Position numbers and translations under genes: made by a program
Shown: piece after piece, positions 43,207 to 54,833 of the stretch
Layout of the letters: the number at the start of each line of letters is the position of its first letter
How positions within the stretch are numbered: position 1 is the stretch's first letter
Notes under the pieces: generated by a model
Databases searched by the model: none
What the model saw: the letters and a program-made list of their open reading frames with translations, nothing else
What the model was told of the DNA's origin: nothing
Source of the DNA: JBLZUR01 sp048565625
GTDB lineage: Bacteria; Pseudomonadota; Alphaproteobacteria; Sphingomonadales; Sphingomonadaceae
Direction of reading: 5' to 3'
NCBI RefSeq assembly: GCF_048565625.1
Contig: NZ_JBLZUR010000002.1
Span: forward strand, 2,852,001-2,916,000
DNA: 64,000 nucleotides

Positions 43207-44735
43207 CGCGCGCCTTCTGCCTTCCGGAACAGAACCCGGTCTTCGTGCCCAAAGCCCCGGTACCAGATCACCGCCCCGAACGCGCAGAGGATTAGGGGAA
43301 CGCCGGCGAGCAGCTCCAGCCATTCCGGAAAGAAGCTGGTCGCGATGAACCCGATCACCGCCGCCGCCGCCGTGGCGGTGACGATCGCGAAGCGCCAGCC
43401 GGACACGCCTGCGCCGAGGAGGCGGGCGAGGACATGCGACTTCACCACCGAGGCCATTCCAAGCGCCACCATCAGCCCGATCGCCACGCCCGCCGCCGAC
43501 CAGGGATCGTCCCGCTGCGCGACCTCAACGATCGGCAGCCCCCAGCCACGCAGATGGGGCAGGGCGTCGCGAATGGCGTAGATCAGCGCCACAGACACGG
43601 CCACCTGCACCACGATCATCGCCGCCGAGATTGCAAGATTGCGCCAGCGCGCCACATAGATCAGCGCCGCCTCGCTCACCGCGGCGGTGGCCGCGATCAC
43701 CTCGGCGGCGAGCAGGAAGGCGAGGGCGGCTGTACCGTGGACATAGCTGGGACCGCCCAGACCCATCACCGCCTCGCCGGGGATGCCGAGCGCCAGGCCG
43801 ATGCCCGCCTGCGCGGCGATGATCCAGAAGCCAACCTGGCGGACCTGCTTCGCGACCGCCACCTTGTTCCCTTCCTCCAGGTTCTGGGTGATGACGGGTC
43901 CGAGGATCGGGTCGAAACTGGTCTTCAGCTTCTGCGGCAGCGACGCGACCTGCTGCGCGAAATAGTAGATGCCGACGATCTCCGGTGCGAAGAAGCGGCC
44001 TAAGATGTAGATGTCGAGGCGGCGCGATCCCCATTCGATCGCATCCGCGCCGGCGAGCGGCAGGTTCCACCCGGCGGTGCGGACGATCTCCGCCGGTCGC
44101 GGCCGCCATCCACGCGGCGGGCCGTAGCTCTTCAGCAGGGGCACGATCGAGGCGACGAAGGCGGCGATGGCGGAGAGCGCGTAGGCGAGGATCAGGCCGT
44201 CGCGCGTCGAGTAGAAGTAGAGGAGCCCCGCCCCGATGCTGATCGTCCACGGCTCGACGATGGCACGCGCCTTCACCGTTGCGCCGACATCGCCCCGATA
44301 GGCGAGTGCCGCGAGCGCGATGTCCGACAGGGCCCAGCCGAAGATGGTCAGCGGCAGCAGCCAGTCGAGCCCGTAGATGGGGCTGTTCGGGAACATCAGG
44401 CCCGGCATGAAGATCAATACCAGCGCCGCCGCGATTGATCCGAGCAGCCCGACGAGCAGACCGTCCCAGACGACATGGACATGCTCACGCCCGCTATGCG
44501 TCAGTTGCTGGGCCAGACCCCGCTTCAGGCCAAGGGTGGCAAGCTGACCCGCGAACTCCACCGTGATCGTCGCGATCGCGAACCGACCCAACGCGTCGGG
44601 GCCATAGAGGCGTCCGGCGATGAACAGGAACGGGATGCGCGCGATCAGCCGAATGACGAAGCCGAAGAAGTTCGTTCGCCCACCCTTGGCGAGCGCGCCG
44701 AGATCGTCGGGCGCGGAGGTGTCGGCGGCGGACAT
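43203..44735 (-). CDS. Lipopolysaccharide/polysaccharide flippase-like protein (Wzx/MOP)
   Basis: A 510-residue protein with about 12-14 helices in the polysaccharide-transporter (PST/MOP) pattern: an N-terminal stretch with IRLIARIPFLFIAGRLYGPDA and LGRFAIATITVEFAGQLATL, typical of Wzx-like starts, and GRFFAPEIVGIYYFAQQVAS in the middle. It would flip a lipid-linked oligosaccharide or similar substrate across the inner membrane. There is no surrounding EPS/LPS cluster, so the substrate cannot be guessed. Translationally coupled to the DUF1772 gene. Confidence 0.8.
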   Translation of the reverse strand: MSAADTSAPDDLGALAKGGRTNFFGFVIRLIARIPFLFIAGRLYGPDALGRFAIATITVEFAGQLATLGLKRGLAQQLTHSGREHVHVVWDGLLVGLLGSIAAALVLIFMPGLMFPNSPIYGLDWLLPLTIFGWALSDIALAALAYRGDVGATVKARAIVEPWTISIGAGLLYFYSTRDGLILAYALSAIAAFVASIVPLLKSYGPPRGWRPRPAEIVRTAGWNLPLAGADAIEWGSRRLDIYILGRFFAPEIVGIYYFAQQVASLPQKLKTSFDPILGPVITQNLEEGNKVAVAKQVRQVGFWIIAAQAGIGLALGIPGEAVMGLGGPSYVHGTAALAFLLAAEVIAATAAVSEAALIYVARWRNLAISAAMIVVQVAVSVALIYAIRDALPHLRGWGLPIVEVAQRDDPWSAAGVAIGLMVALGMASVVKSHVLARLLGAGVSGWRFAIVTATAAAAVIGFIATSFFPEWLELLAGVPLILCAFGAVIWYRGFGHEDRVLFRKAEGAR

Positions 44736-44821
44736 TGGCGGTGTCTAGGGGAGCGAGGGACCGCCCGCCAGATGGGTGTGGCGATTGGCCGCGGGGAGTG
44801 CGGGCAGGTCACACCCCTCCA

Positions 44822-44911
44822 TCATCCTGACGAAAGTCAGGATCCATCTGCACTCACTTAGACGTGAAGCGCTGCGGCAAAGGGATGCTCAATCGAGTTC
44901 AGCATGACGAT
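44822..44911. repeat. Palindromic repeat family C, copy 1
   Basis: TCATCCTGACGAAAGTCAGG (44822-44841) with ATCCA, then at the right end GGGATGCTCAATCGAGTTCA (44883-44902) with GCATGAC. Each end is a small hairpin (CCTGA-n-TCAGG and TGCT-n-AGCA). The layout matches the element at 59938-60035. It lies between divergently placed transcription ends of polA and the flippase start. Confidence 0.6.
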
Positions 44912-44918
44912 CAGCCGG

Positions 44919-47693
44919 TCAGTGCGCCGCGCCCCAGCTTGAACCCGTGCCGACCTCGACACCGAGCGGCACCGACAGCTTCACCGCCGGCTCCGCCGCC
45001 TCTGCCATGGTACGGCGGATCACCGCGCCCGCGCGTTCAGCCTCATCCTTCGGCACCTCGAACACCAGCTCGTCATGCACCTGCAGCAGCATGCGCGTGC
45101 CCTCCAACCCCTCCGCGGCAAGCGCCGGACCCATCCGCACCATCGCGCGCTTGATGATGTCGGCGCTGGTGCCCTGGATCGGCGCGTTGATCGCCTGTCG
45201 CTCGGCCGCCTGCCGCTCGTTGACCGTGGCACCCTTGATGCCCGGCAGGTGCAGCTTGCGGCCGAACAGCGTGCGCACATAGCCATGCTCGCGCAGATGG
45301 TTGATGGTGTCGGCCATGTAGTTCCGGACACCGGGAAAGCGGTCGAAATAGCGGTCGATGATCGCCTGAGCTTCGGCCCGATCGACGCCCAGCCGGCCGG
45401 CCAAGCCGAAGGCGGAGATGCCGTAGAGGATCGCGAAGTTGATCGTCTTGGCGCGCCCGCGCGTATCGCGGTTCACCTCGCCGAACAACTCCTCGGCGGT
45501 CAGGTTATGGATGTCGGCGTCTTCCGCAAAGGCCTGCTTTAGCTGCGGCACGTCGGCCATATGCGCTGCCAGCCGCAGCTCGATCTGGCTGTAGTCCGCC
45601 GAAAGGATGACGTTGCCCGGCTCCGCCACGAAGGCGTTACGGATTGTGCGGCCGACCTCGGTACGGATCGGGATGTTCTGCAGATTTGGGTCGGTCGACG
45701 ACAGCCGGCCGGTCTGCGCAACCGCCATCGAAAAGCTGGTGTGGACGCGGCCGGTCACCGCGCTGATCTGCTCCTGCAGCGCATCGGTGTAGGTCGATTT
45801 GAGCTTTGTCAGCTGCCGCCAGTCGAGCACCCGTCGCGCCACCGCAACACCCTCGCCCGCGAGCCGCTCCAGTTCATTGACGTCGGTCGAATAGACCCCC
45901 GACTTCCCCTTGCGTCCGCCTTTCAGGCCCAGACGGTCGAACAGCACCTCGCCCAGCTGCTTGGGGCTGCCGATCGTGAACGGACCGCCGGCCAGCGTAT
46001 GAACCTCCGCCTCGATCTCCATGATCTCGCGCCCGAACTCGCCGGACATGCGCTGCAGCTCGGCGCGGTCCACCTTAATGCCGTCCATTTCCATGGTGGC
46101 GAGCACCGGGATCAGCGGCTTGTCCACGGTCTCATAGACCTGCACCGCCCGCTCCCGCGCCAATCGCGGCTTCAGCTTGTGCCAGAGCCGCAGGGTCACG
46201 TCGGCATCTTCGGCGGCATATTCCGTCGCCTTGTCGAGCGGCACCTTGTCGAAGGTGATCTGCGACTTGCCCGTCCCGCATACCGACTTGAACTCGATAC
46301 AGGCATGGTCGAGATGACGCCGCGCAAGCTCGTCCATGCCATGCCCCCCGCGCCCGGCGTCGAGCGCGTAGGAGAGGAGCATCGTGTCGTCATAAGGGGC
46401 GACCTCGATCCCTTCCTTGCGGAACATGATCAGGTCGTACTTGATGTTCTGCCCGATCTTCAGGACCGCCGGGTCCTCCAGAAGCGGCTTGAGCCGAGCG
46501 ATCGCCTGCGCTTTCGCGATCTGCGGCGGCGCTTCGGACAGCAATCCGTCGCCGGCGTGACCCAACGGTATGTAGCAGGCCCGCCCCTTGGCGGTGGCGA
46601 GGCTCACGCCCACCAAATTCGCCCGCACGCAATCGACATGGTCGGTCTCGGTATCGACCGCGACCACGCCATCGGCCAGCGCCTCGGCGATCCAGCCGTC
46701 GAGCGCCTCGGAGTCGGTGATCGTCACATAATCGTGATGCACGATCGGCGGATCAGCTTCCTCGTCCGCCTGCGCCTCTGGAGAACCGGGGGCAGGTGGC
46801 GGAGGCGGTGCGTCCACGCCGCCGACCTTCATCAGCAGCGATCGGAACCCCATTTCCGAAAGGAAGTCGCGGAGCGGCTCGGGCGGAATGCCCTTCATTT
46901 CAAGGTCGACCAAGGCCTCGGGCAGCGGCCGATCGCAGACCAGCCGCACAAGCTCGCGGCTCAGCCGCGCCTTCTCCGCATGTTCGATCAGCGATTCGCG
47001 CAGCTTGGGCTTCTTGATCTCGCCGGCATTCGCCAGCACGGTTTCAAGGTCGCCATAATCGTTGATCAGCTGGCTCGCCGTCTTCGGCCCCACCCCCGGC
47101 ACGCCCGGCACGTTGTCGACGCTGTCGCCCATGAGGGCCAGCACATCGCCGAGCTTCTCGGGCGGCACCCCGAACTTCTCGATCACGTATTCCGGCCCGA
47201 GCCGCCGGTTGTTCATCGTATCGAGCATATCGAGGCCCGGCTCGATCAGCTGCATCAGGTCCTTGTCGGAACTGACGATGGTGACCTTCCACCCCTCGGC
47301 CAGAGCGGCCTTGGCATAGCAGGCGATGATGTCGTCCGCCTCCAGCCCCGCCTCTTCGATGCACGGCACCGAGAAGGCGCGCGTTGCCTCGCGGATCAGC
47401 GGGAATTGCGGCACGAGATCCTCAGGTGGCGGCGGCCGATGCGCCTTGTATTCGCCGTACATGTCGTTGCGGAACGTCTTCGACGACGCGTCGAAGATCA
47501 CCGCGCAATGCGTCGGCCCGTCCGCCTTGTGGAGGTCATCCAGCAGCTTCCACAGCATGGTCGTGAAGCCATAGACCGCACCCGCCGGCACCCCATGCCG
47601 GTTCGTCAACGGCGGCAGGCGATGATAGGCACGGAAAATATAGCCGGAGCCGTCGACTAGGTAGAGGTGGTTGGCGGACGTGTCTGTGGACAT
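44919..47693 (-). CDS. polA: DNA polymerase I
   Basis: Repair and Okazaki-fragment polymerase. The ATG at 47693 (MSTDTSANHLYLVDGSGYIF) gives 924 residues. The N-terminal 5'-nuclease has AVIFDASSKTFRNDMYGEYK, GLEADDIIACYA and GDSVDNVPGVPGVG. The 3'-5' exonuclease keeps its catalytic Asp and Glu in VAVDTETDHVD. The polymerase domain has motif A SADYSQIELRLAAH, motif B GRAKTINFAILYG and motif C LQVHDELVFEV. All three activities look intact. An antisense open frame of about 700 codons over this gene is not credible. Confidence 0.97.
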   Translation of the reverse strand: MSTDTSANHLYLVDGSGYIFRAYHRLPPLTNRHGVPAGAVYGFTTMLWKLLDDLHKADGPTHCAVIFDASSKTFRNDMYGEYKAHRPPPPEDLVPQFPLIREATRAFSVPCIEEAGLEADDIIACYAKAALAEGWKVTIVSSDKDLMQLIEPGLDMLDTMNNRRLGPEYVIEKFGVPPEKLGDVLALMGDSVDNVPGVPGVGPKTASQLINDYGDLETVLANAGEIKKPKLRESLIEHAEKARLSRELVRLVCDRPLPEALVDLEMKGIPPEPLRDFLSEMGFRSLLMKVGGVDAPPPPPAPGSPEAQADEEADPPIVHHDYVTITDSEALDGWIAEALADGVVAVDTETDHVDCVRANLVGVSLATAKGRACYIPLGHAGDGLLSEAPPQIAKAQAIARLKPLLEDPAVLKIGQNIKYDLIMFRKEGIEVAPYDDTMLLSYALDAGRGGHGMDELARRHLDHACIEFKSVCGTGKSQITFDKVPLDKATEYAAEDADVTLRLWHKLKPRLARERAVQVYETVDKPLIPVLATMEMDGIKVDRAELQRMSGEFGREIMEIEAEVHTLAGGPFTIGSPKQLGEVLFDRLGLKGGRKGKSGVYSTDVNELERLAGEGVAVARRVLDWRQLTKLKSTYTDALQEQISAVTGRVHTSFSMAVAQTGRLSSTDPNLQNIPIRTEVGRTIRNAFVAEPGNVILSADYSQIELRLAAHMADVPQLKQAFAEDADIHNLTAEELFGEVNRDTRGRAKTINFAILYGISAFGLAGRLGVDRAEAQAIIDRYFDRFPGVRNYMADTINHLREHGYVRTLFGRKLHLPGIKGATVNERQAAERQAINAPIQGTSADIIKRAMVRMGPALAAEGLEGTRMLLQVHDELVFEVPKDEAERAGAVIRRTMAEAAEPAVKLSVPLGVEVGTGSSWGAAH

Positions 47694-47850
47694 GACGCCG
47701 GGATAGCAGGCGGCGGCGACGACGCGAACCCCGGCCGGACCGGCGCCCATGCCGACGTCATGAAACTGGCGGCAAACCCCCGCGTTCTCGCGGGCGACGG
47801 TCGCTGGACGGAGGATCGATGTTCGCTTGGGATCAATCGAGGGCCGTCGC

Positions 47851-48897
47851 TTGACCGGCACCAGCCCGCCCGTTCAACTCTCCGGCATCCGCATCGCCCT
47901 CGCACTCGGCGGTGGCAACGCGCTTGGTGCGTACCATGCCGGTCTCTATCAGGCGCTGGACGAGGCCGGGATACAGCCGGACTGGATCCTCGGCACCTCG
48001 ATCGGGGCGATCACCGGTGCCATCATCGCCGGCAATCCACGCGAGCAGCGGTTGGCGCGGCTGCGCGGGTTCTGGCGTCCGGCCGATGCGGCGGCAAGCT
48101 GGCTCTTGCCGACCGACTTCCTTCCGGAAAGCTGGCGGCGCAGCGGTGCCGTTCTGGCCACTCTGCTGGCCGGCCGGCCGGGCCTCTTCGGACCGATCGG
48201 TTCCGGCCCTTCGGCGTGGCTACACCCCGCATCGGCGGCTCCCGCGCTCTACGCGACGGAGGTGCTGGAGGGCACCCTGGCCGCGCTGATCGACTTCGAG
48301 CTCCTGAACCGTGCCCAGCCTCGCTTCACCGCAGCCGCTATCGATGTGGTAAGCGGGGAGGAAGTACTGATCGACAGCACGGCCGGATCGCTCAGGCCTG
48401 AGCATCTCCGTGCCAGCGCCGCCCTGCTTACCACCTACCCCGCGATTGAAGTCGATGGACGTGTGCTCGCCGACGGCGGGCTGTCGATGAACCTGCCAAT
48501 CGATCCCGTTCTGGCAGAGCCGGGTGAGCGGCCAGTCCTCTGCATCGGGTCCGACCTCCTGCCCCTTTCCGATAGTCCGCCAAAGACCTTGGGCGAGACG
48601 GTGAGCCGGATGCAGGACCTGATCTTCGCCGCGCAGACCCGTCGCACGGTCGAGAAATGGCAGGCCATCTATGATGCCCGTCTTGCATCAGCTGAAAACG
48701 TGTCCTCGGTCACCCTGGCCCTCCTCAGCTACGCCGATCAGGAACAGGAGGTAGCGGGGAAGGCGATGGATTTCTCACCGGAGACGGTCCGCCAGCGCTG
48801 GAAGTCGGGACATCGCGACGGATGCCGGCTCCTTGACCGGCTCAGGTCCGGCGCACTTCCAACAGGCTTGCCGGGTCTGGCGGTGCAGCGCCTCTAG
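47851..48897 (+). CDS. Patatin-like phospholipase (RssA-type)
   Basis: Ser-Asp dyad lipid acyl hydrolase, about 348 residues. The oxyanion loop is LGGGNALGAYHAG, the nucleophile elbow GTSIGAITG (GxSxG), and the catalytic Asp lies in VLADGGLSMNLP. The N-terminal motif has Asn-Ala where RssA-like proteins often have Ala-Arg. The TTG at 47851 is chosen because GAGGG lies seven bases before it; another TTG at 47827 is possible. It is divergent from polA, and its C-terminus is not clearly any known domain. Confidence 0.85.
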   Translation: MTGTSPPVQLSGIRIALALGGGNALGAYHAGLYQALDEAGIQPDWILGTSIGAITGAIIAGNPREQRLARLRGFWRPADAAASWLLPTDFLPESWRRSGAVLATLLAGRPGLFGPIGSGPSAWLHPASAAPALYATEVLEGTLAALIDFELLNRAQPRFTAAAIDVVSGEEVLIDSTAGSLRPEHLRASAALLTTYPAIEVDGRVLADGGLSMNLPIDPVLAEPGERPVLCIGSDLLPLSDSPPKTLGETVSRMQDLIFAAQTRRTVEKWQAIYDARLASAENVSSVTLALLSYADQEQEVAGKAMDFSPETVRQRWKSGHRDGCRLLDRLRSGALPTGLPGLAVQRL

Positions 48898-48917
48898 GTG
48901 TTCAGTCCCGGCATCTG

Positions 48918-49185
48918 GCGGCATCGCAGGTCCGCCCACCGCGCGAGCGGCCGATCGCTTCGTGCCACTCCCCCTTTTTGAGCCGGCTGCCCAGCGGTGC
49001 GCCTTTACGTGCGTGCTCTCGATCGAGAGCACGTCCGGCACTGGCCCGGTGCCCGCGATCGTTTCGAACAGGCGCTGCCGGACGCGCGACGCCGATCGGT
49101 TGTAGCGATTGTAGATGGTCGTCGGCCGCCTAGGCTGCAGGCACGTCACGCGCAGATGGATCGTGACCTTCGTCAGCACGACGGG
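48918..49185 (-). pseudogene. IS5-family transposase fragment, frameshifted
   Basis: The minus-strand frame reads RPTTIYNRYNR, then RQRLFETIAGTGPVPDVLSI and ESTHVKAHRWAAGSKRGSG, which is the middle of an IS5/IS427-type DDE transposase. After KRGSG the frame drifts, but a shift of one base restores EAIGRSRGGRT (48921-48957), the next conserved block. Everything beyond that block and the N-terminal third are missing, and the WSRRGVW segment is damaged. No terminal inverted repeats could be defined. This is an old dead remnant between the patatin and marR genes. Confidence 0.85.
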
Positions 49186-49229
49186 AGAATGCTGGCCCGT
49201 CCGTTCGACTATTTTTATGTCGATTGGCC

Positions 49230-49736
49230 TTAGCCCCGCTCGGCCCCCGCGACGCGCCCGCGATCCTCGCGCGGGATCAGCCCCTCCAGCACGTCCCAGA
49301 ACCCGGTGACGGCCTCTTGGCCCGCGGACGCATAGGCCTCCGACAGCTTGGCCCTGAGCGCCTCGAACAGATTGCTCTCGAACACCCGACCCTCGGGGGT
49401 CAGTCGCAACCGCCGCTGCCGCCGATCCACCTGCCCCACCCGCGATTCGACCAGTCCGCGTGCGGTCAAATCGTTCAGCACTCGCCCAAGCGACTGCTTG
49501 GTGATGGCCAGAATGCGGAGAAGCTCGCTGACCGTCAGGTCCGGCCGCGTCGAAATGAAATACAGCGCCCGGTGATGCGCCCGCCCCAGCCCCTGTTCGG
49601 CCAGCACCGTATCGATCCCGCGATAGAGATGGCTGTACCCGAAGTAGAGGAGTTCAACCCCCCGGCGGATCTCCGCCTCGCGCAGGAACAGGGGCGATGC
49701 GGCGCGCCGCGTTTCGATCGGAGTTGGGGCAGCCAT
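49230..49736 (-). CDS. MarR family transcriptional regulator
   Basis: A 168-residue winged-helix regulator. The HTH is ITKQSLGRVLNDLTARGLVE, preceded by LTVSELLRILA, and the wing contains GQVDRRQRRLRLTPEGR, with the Asp-Arg-Arg typical of MarR. N- and C-terminal helices form the dimer interface. The ligand is unknown. It is divergent from ilvE across 56 bases containing a TTGCGC/GCGCAA dyad, which suggests that it controls ilvE and itself. Confidence 0.92.
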   Translation of the reverse strand: MAAPTPIETRRAASPLFLREAEIRRGVELLYFGYSHLYRGIDTVLAEQGLGRAHHRALYFISTRPDLTVSELLRILAITKQSLGRVLNDLTARGLVESRVGQVDRRQRRLRLTPEGRVFESNLFEALRAKLSEAYASAGQEAVTGFWDVLEGLIPREDRGRVAGAERG

Positions 49737-49747
49737 GTTGACGTATG

Positions 49748-49773
49748 TTGCGCGAATGAATAGTCCGGCGCAA
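49748..49773. promoter_or_regulatory. Candidate MarR operator between marR and ilvE
   Basis: TTGCGC (49748-49753) and GCGCAA (49768-49773) form a perfect inverted repeat with a 14-base AT-rich spacer. It is 11 bases from the marR start and 19 from the ilvE start. A TTGACG at 49738-49743 could be a -35 element for ilvE, overlapping the dyad region. Confidence 0.45.
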
Positions 49774-49792
49774 CCCTGATGGAGAGTTCGCG

Positions 49793-50884
49793 ATGACCGA
49801 GACCCTGGCGTTCACCCAAGAGCCCCATGCCTCGCCCGTCGCCGTGGCGGACCGCCAGGCGCAGCTCGCCAATCCCGGCTTCGGCCGCGTCTTCACCGAT
49901 CACATGGCGCTCGTCCACTACTCCGAAGCCGAGGGCTGGCACGACGCGAAGATCACCCCCCGCGTCGAGTTTCGCGTCGATCCCGCCTGCGCCGTGCTCC
50001 ATTACGCGCAGGAGATCTTCGAAGGGCTGAAGGCGTACCGCACACCCGATGGCGGCGCACAGCTGTTCCGCGCAGACGCCAATGCCCGCCGCTTCCGCCA
50101 ATCCGCCCGCCGCCTCGCCATGGCCGAGCTGCCCGAGGGCATCTTCCTCGACTCAATCCGTCAGCTGGTCCGCACCGACCGCGACTGGATCCCGGACAGC
50201 CCGGACGGCGCGCTCTACCTCCGCCCCTTCATGATCGCCAGCGAGACGTTCCTCGGCGTGAAGCCCTCCTCCGAATATCTCTACATCGTCATCGCCTCCT
50301 CGGTCGGTGCATATTTCAAGGGTGGCGCCCCCGCGGTCACGCTCTGGGTGTCGGAGAACTACACCCGCGCCGCCCCCGGCGGCACCGGCGACGCGAAATG
50401 CGGCGGCAACTACGCCGCGAGCCTCGCCGCCCAGTCGGAAGCGATCAAGCAAGGCTGCGACCAGGTCGTCTTCCTCGACGCGGTCGAGCGGAAGTGGATT
50501 GAGGAGCTCGGCGGCATGAACATCTTCTTCGTGTTCGATGACGGCACGCTGCAGACGCCGCCGCTCACCGGCACGATCCTGCCCGGCGTCACCCGCGATT
50601 CGATCCTGACCCTCGGCCGCGCCCAGGGGCTGACGGTGCGGGAGGAGCTTTACTCCTTCGATCAGTGGAAGGCGGATGCCGCAAGCGGCCGGCTGGTCGA
50701 AAGCTTCGCCTGCGGCACCGCCGCCGTCATCACCCCGATCGGCACGGTCAAGCACAGCGGCGGCGAATTCACTATCGGCTCCGGCGGCCCCGGCCAGCTG
50801 ACCGGTGCGCTGCGCAAGACGCTGGTCGATATCCAGCGTGGCGTGACCCCCGATCCGCACGGCTGGACCGAAAAGCTCTTCTGA
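49793..50884 (+). CDS. ilvE: Branched-chain amino acid aminotransferase
   Basis: PLP enzyme for the last step of Leu, Ile and Val synthesis and the first step of their breakdown. The 363-residue product is the class IV, long (eukaryote/actinobacteria-like) form with VLHYAQEIFEGLKAYR, the PLP Lys202 in GTGDAKCGGNYAAS, LFFVFDD-type strand NIFFVFDDGTLQTPPL, and FACGTAAVITPIG near the C-terminus. GGAG lies seven bases before the ATG. The divergent marR is its probable regulator. Confidence 0.95.
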   Translation: MTETLAFTQEPHASPVAVADRQAQLANPGFGRVFTDHMALVHYSEAEGWHDAKITPRVEFRVDPACAVLHYAQEIFEGLKAYRTPDGGAQLFRADANARRFRQSARRLAMAELPEGIFLDSIRQLVRTDRDWIPDSPDGALYLRPFMIASETFLGVKPSSEYLYIVIASSVGAYFKGGAPAVTLWVSENYTRAAPGGTGDAKCGGNYAASLAAQSEAIKQGCDQVVFLDAVERKWIEELGGMNIFFVFDDGTLQTPPLTGTILPGVTRDSILTLGRAQGLTVREELYSFDQWKADAASGRLVESFACGTAAVITPIGTVKHSGGEFTIGSGGPGQLTGALRKTLVDIQRGVTPDPHGWTEKLF

Positions 50885-50927
50885 CCTTTCCTCCGCCGTC
50901 GGCGCGGCTATAAGCGCGGCCGGTCGT

Positions 50928-51002
50928 TGGGGCGTCGCCAAGTGGTAAGGCAGCGGCTTTTGGTGCCGCCATTCGCAGGTTCGAATCCTGCCGCCCCAGC
51001 CA
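50928..51002 (+). tRNA. tRNA-Gln (anticodon TTG)
   Basis: The acceptor stem TGGGGCG (50928-50934) pairs with CGCCCCA (50992-50998), then a G discriminator and an encoded CCA. The anticodon stem GCGGC/GCCGC encloses the loop TTTTGGT, giving TTG. The T arm is GCAGGTTCGAATCCTGC. The length is 75 bases with a short variable loop. Confidence 0.96.
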
Positions 51003-51117
51003 GCATGTACCGGTAGTTGCAAACGATTCGCGACAGGGCTGCTTCCCTTCCATGTCGGGTTCGGGCCTGCTAGTCGCGCGGGCGACTCTCGCATTTGCAG
51101 CATATAGGGGCCGCTCG

Positions 51118-53802
<2,685 letters not shown>

Positions 53803-53810
53803 AGGCCGGC

Positions 53811-53947
53811 TATCCTCCCCCGCCAGGGGGAGGTGGCGCCGAAGGTGACGGAGGGGGAGGACGGCGGCGTCTCTTCTATTGAAGGTGCGCCGCTATCCTC
53901 CCCCTCCGTCAGGCCATGCCTGCCACCTCCCCCTGGCGGGGGAGGAC
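53811..53947. repeat. Palindromic repeat family B, copy 4
   Basis: The left end TATCCTCCCCCGCCAGGGGG continues to GACGGAGGGGGAGG; the right end reads ATCCTCCCCCTCCGTC, GCCACC and CTCCCCCTGGCGGGGGAGGA. Nearly the same as copies 2 and 3. It lies between the convergent acnA and hydrolase genes. Confidence 0.87.
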
Positions 53948-53957
53948 AATTCGGTTG

Positions 53958-54833
53958 CTAAGCCAAAAACGCCCGCGCTTCCGCAAGGAAGTCATCATGC
54001 CGGTCGTGGTGAACCCAATGCCCGGCATTGTCGTAAAGCGACGTCCGCGCGTTCGTGAACAGGCCCGCCAGCCCCGCCTCCTCGGGGTTCTGAAAGAAGC
54101 TTTGCCGCCCCCAGGCGAGGAGCACCGGGCAGGTGATGCGCCCGAACAGCGCCTCAAGCTCCTCGTCCGGAATGTGGATCGGTGACCGCGTGCGGAAGTA
54201 GTTGTCGTACTTCCAGCTATAGGTCCCGTCCTCGTTGCGCAGCAGGCCGTGGATCGTCAGGTGCCGCGCTCGCGCCTCGCTGAGGTGCTTGTTCTCGGCC
54301 ATCATCCGCTTCAGCGCGGTATCGATATCGGGGTAACGCCGCGGCACCCGCCCGCTCAGCCCGCGCAAAGTCTCGGTCCACGCCCGAAAACGATCGTGCA
54401 GCGGCCCGATCTCGTCTGGCTGCTTGGGCGCGCCGATCCCTTCGATTACGATCATCCGCCGCAGCTTCTCCGGGAAGACGCCGGCGTAACGCAGCGACAC
54501 CATGCCGCCATAGGAGTGCGCGATGATCGAGACCTGATCGGTCTCCTGCTGGTGGATCAGCTGCGCCAGATCATAGACGAAGGCGTCGAAGCGGTAATTG
54601 CCGTCGGGCGAATGATCGCTGTCGCCATGACCACGCAGATCGGGTGCGATGACATGGAAATCATGCCGCAACTCCGCCGCCAGCCAGTCCCAGTTGCGCG
54701 AATGGTCCATGCCCCCATGGACCATCAGGAGGAGCGGCGCGGTCGGATTGCCCCAGTCGACATAGCGCAGCCTCAAACGCTGCGAGACGAAGGTGTGCGA
54801 CGTCGGCCCGACGATCTCGCCGAAGCTCGTCAT
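53958..54833 (-). CDS. Alpha/beta hydrolase
   Basis: A 291-residue soluble hydrolase. The ATG at 54833 overlaps the ygfZ-like stop (ATGA). The oxyanion motif is MVHGGMDHSRNW, the nucleophile elbow IIAHSYGGMVSLRYA, and the His is in DNAGHWVHHDR. RLRYVDWGNPTAPLLLMVHG at the start is typical of haloalkane dehalogenase/esterase-type fold members; the substrate is unknown. It is translationally coupled to the folate-binding protein, a pairing seen in sphingomonads. Confidence 0.85.
   Translation of the reverse strand: MTSFGEIVGPTSHTFVSQRLRLRYVDWGNPTAPLLLMVHGGMDHSRNWDWLAAELRHDFHVIAPDLRGHGDSDHSPDGNYRFDAFVYDLAQLIHQQETDQVSIIAHSYGGMVSLRYAGVFPEKLRRMIVIEGIGAPKQPDEIGPLHDRFRAWTETLRGLSGRVPRRYPDIDTALKRMMAENKHLSEARARHLTIHGLLRNEDGTYSWKYDNYFRTRSPIHIPDEELEALFGRITCPVLLAWGRQSFFQNPEEAGLAGLFTNARTSLYDNAGHWVHHDRHDDFLAEARAFLA

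Noticed and set aside
45561..47660. Open frame of about 700 codons opposite polA
   Set aside because: Antisense artefact of GC-rich codon usage; polA shows all three domains.
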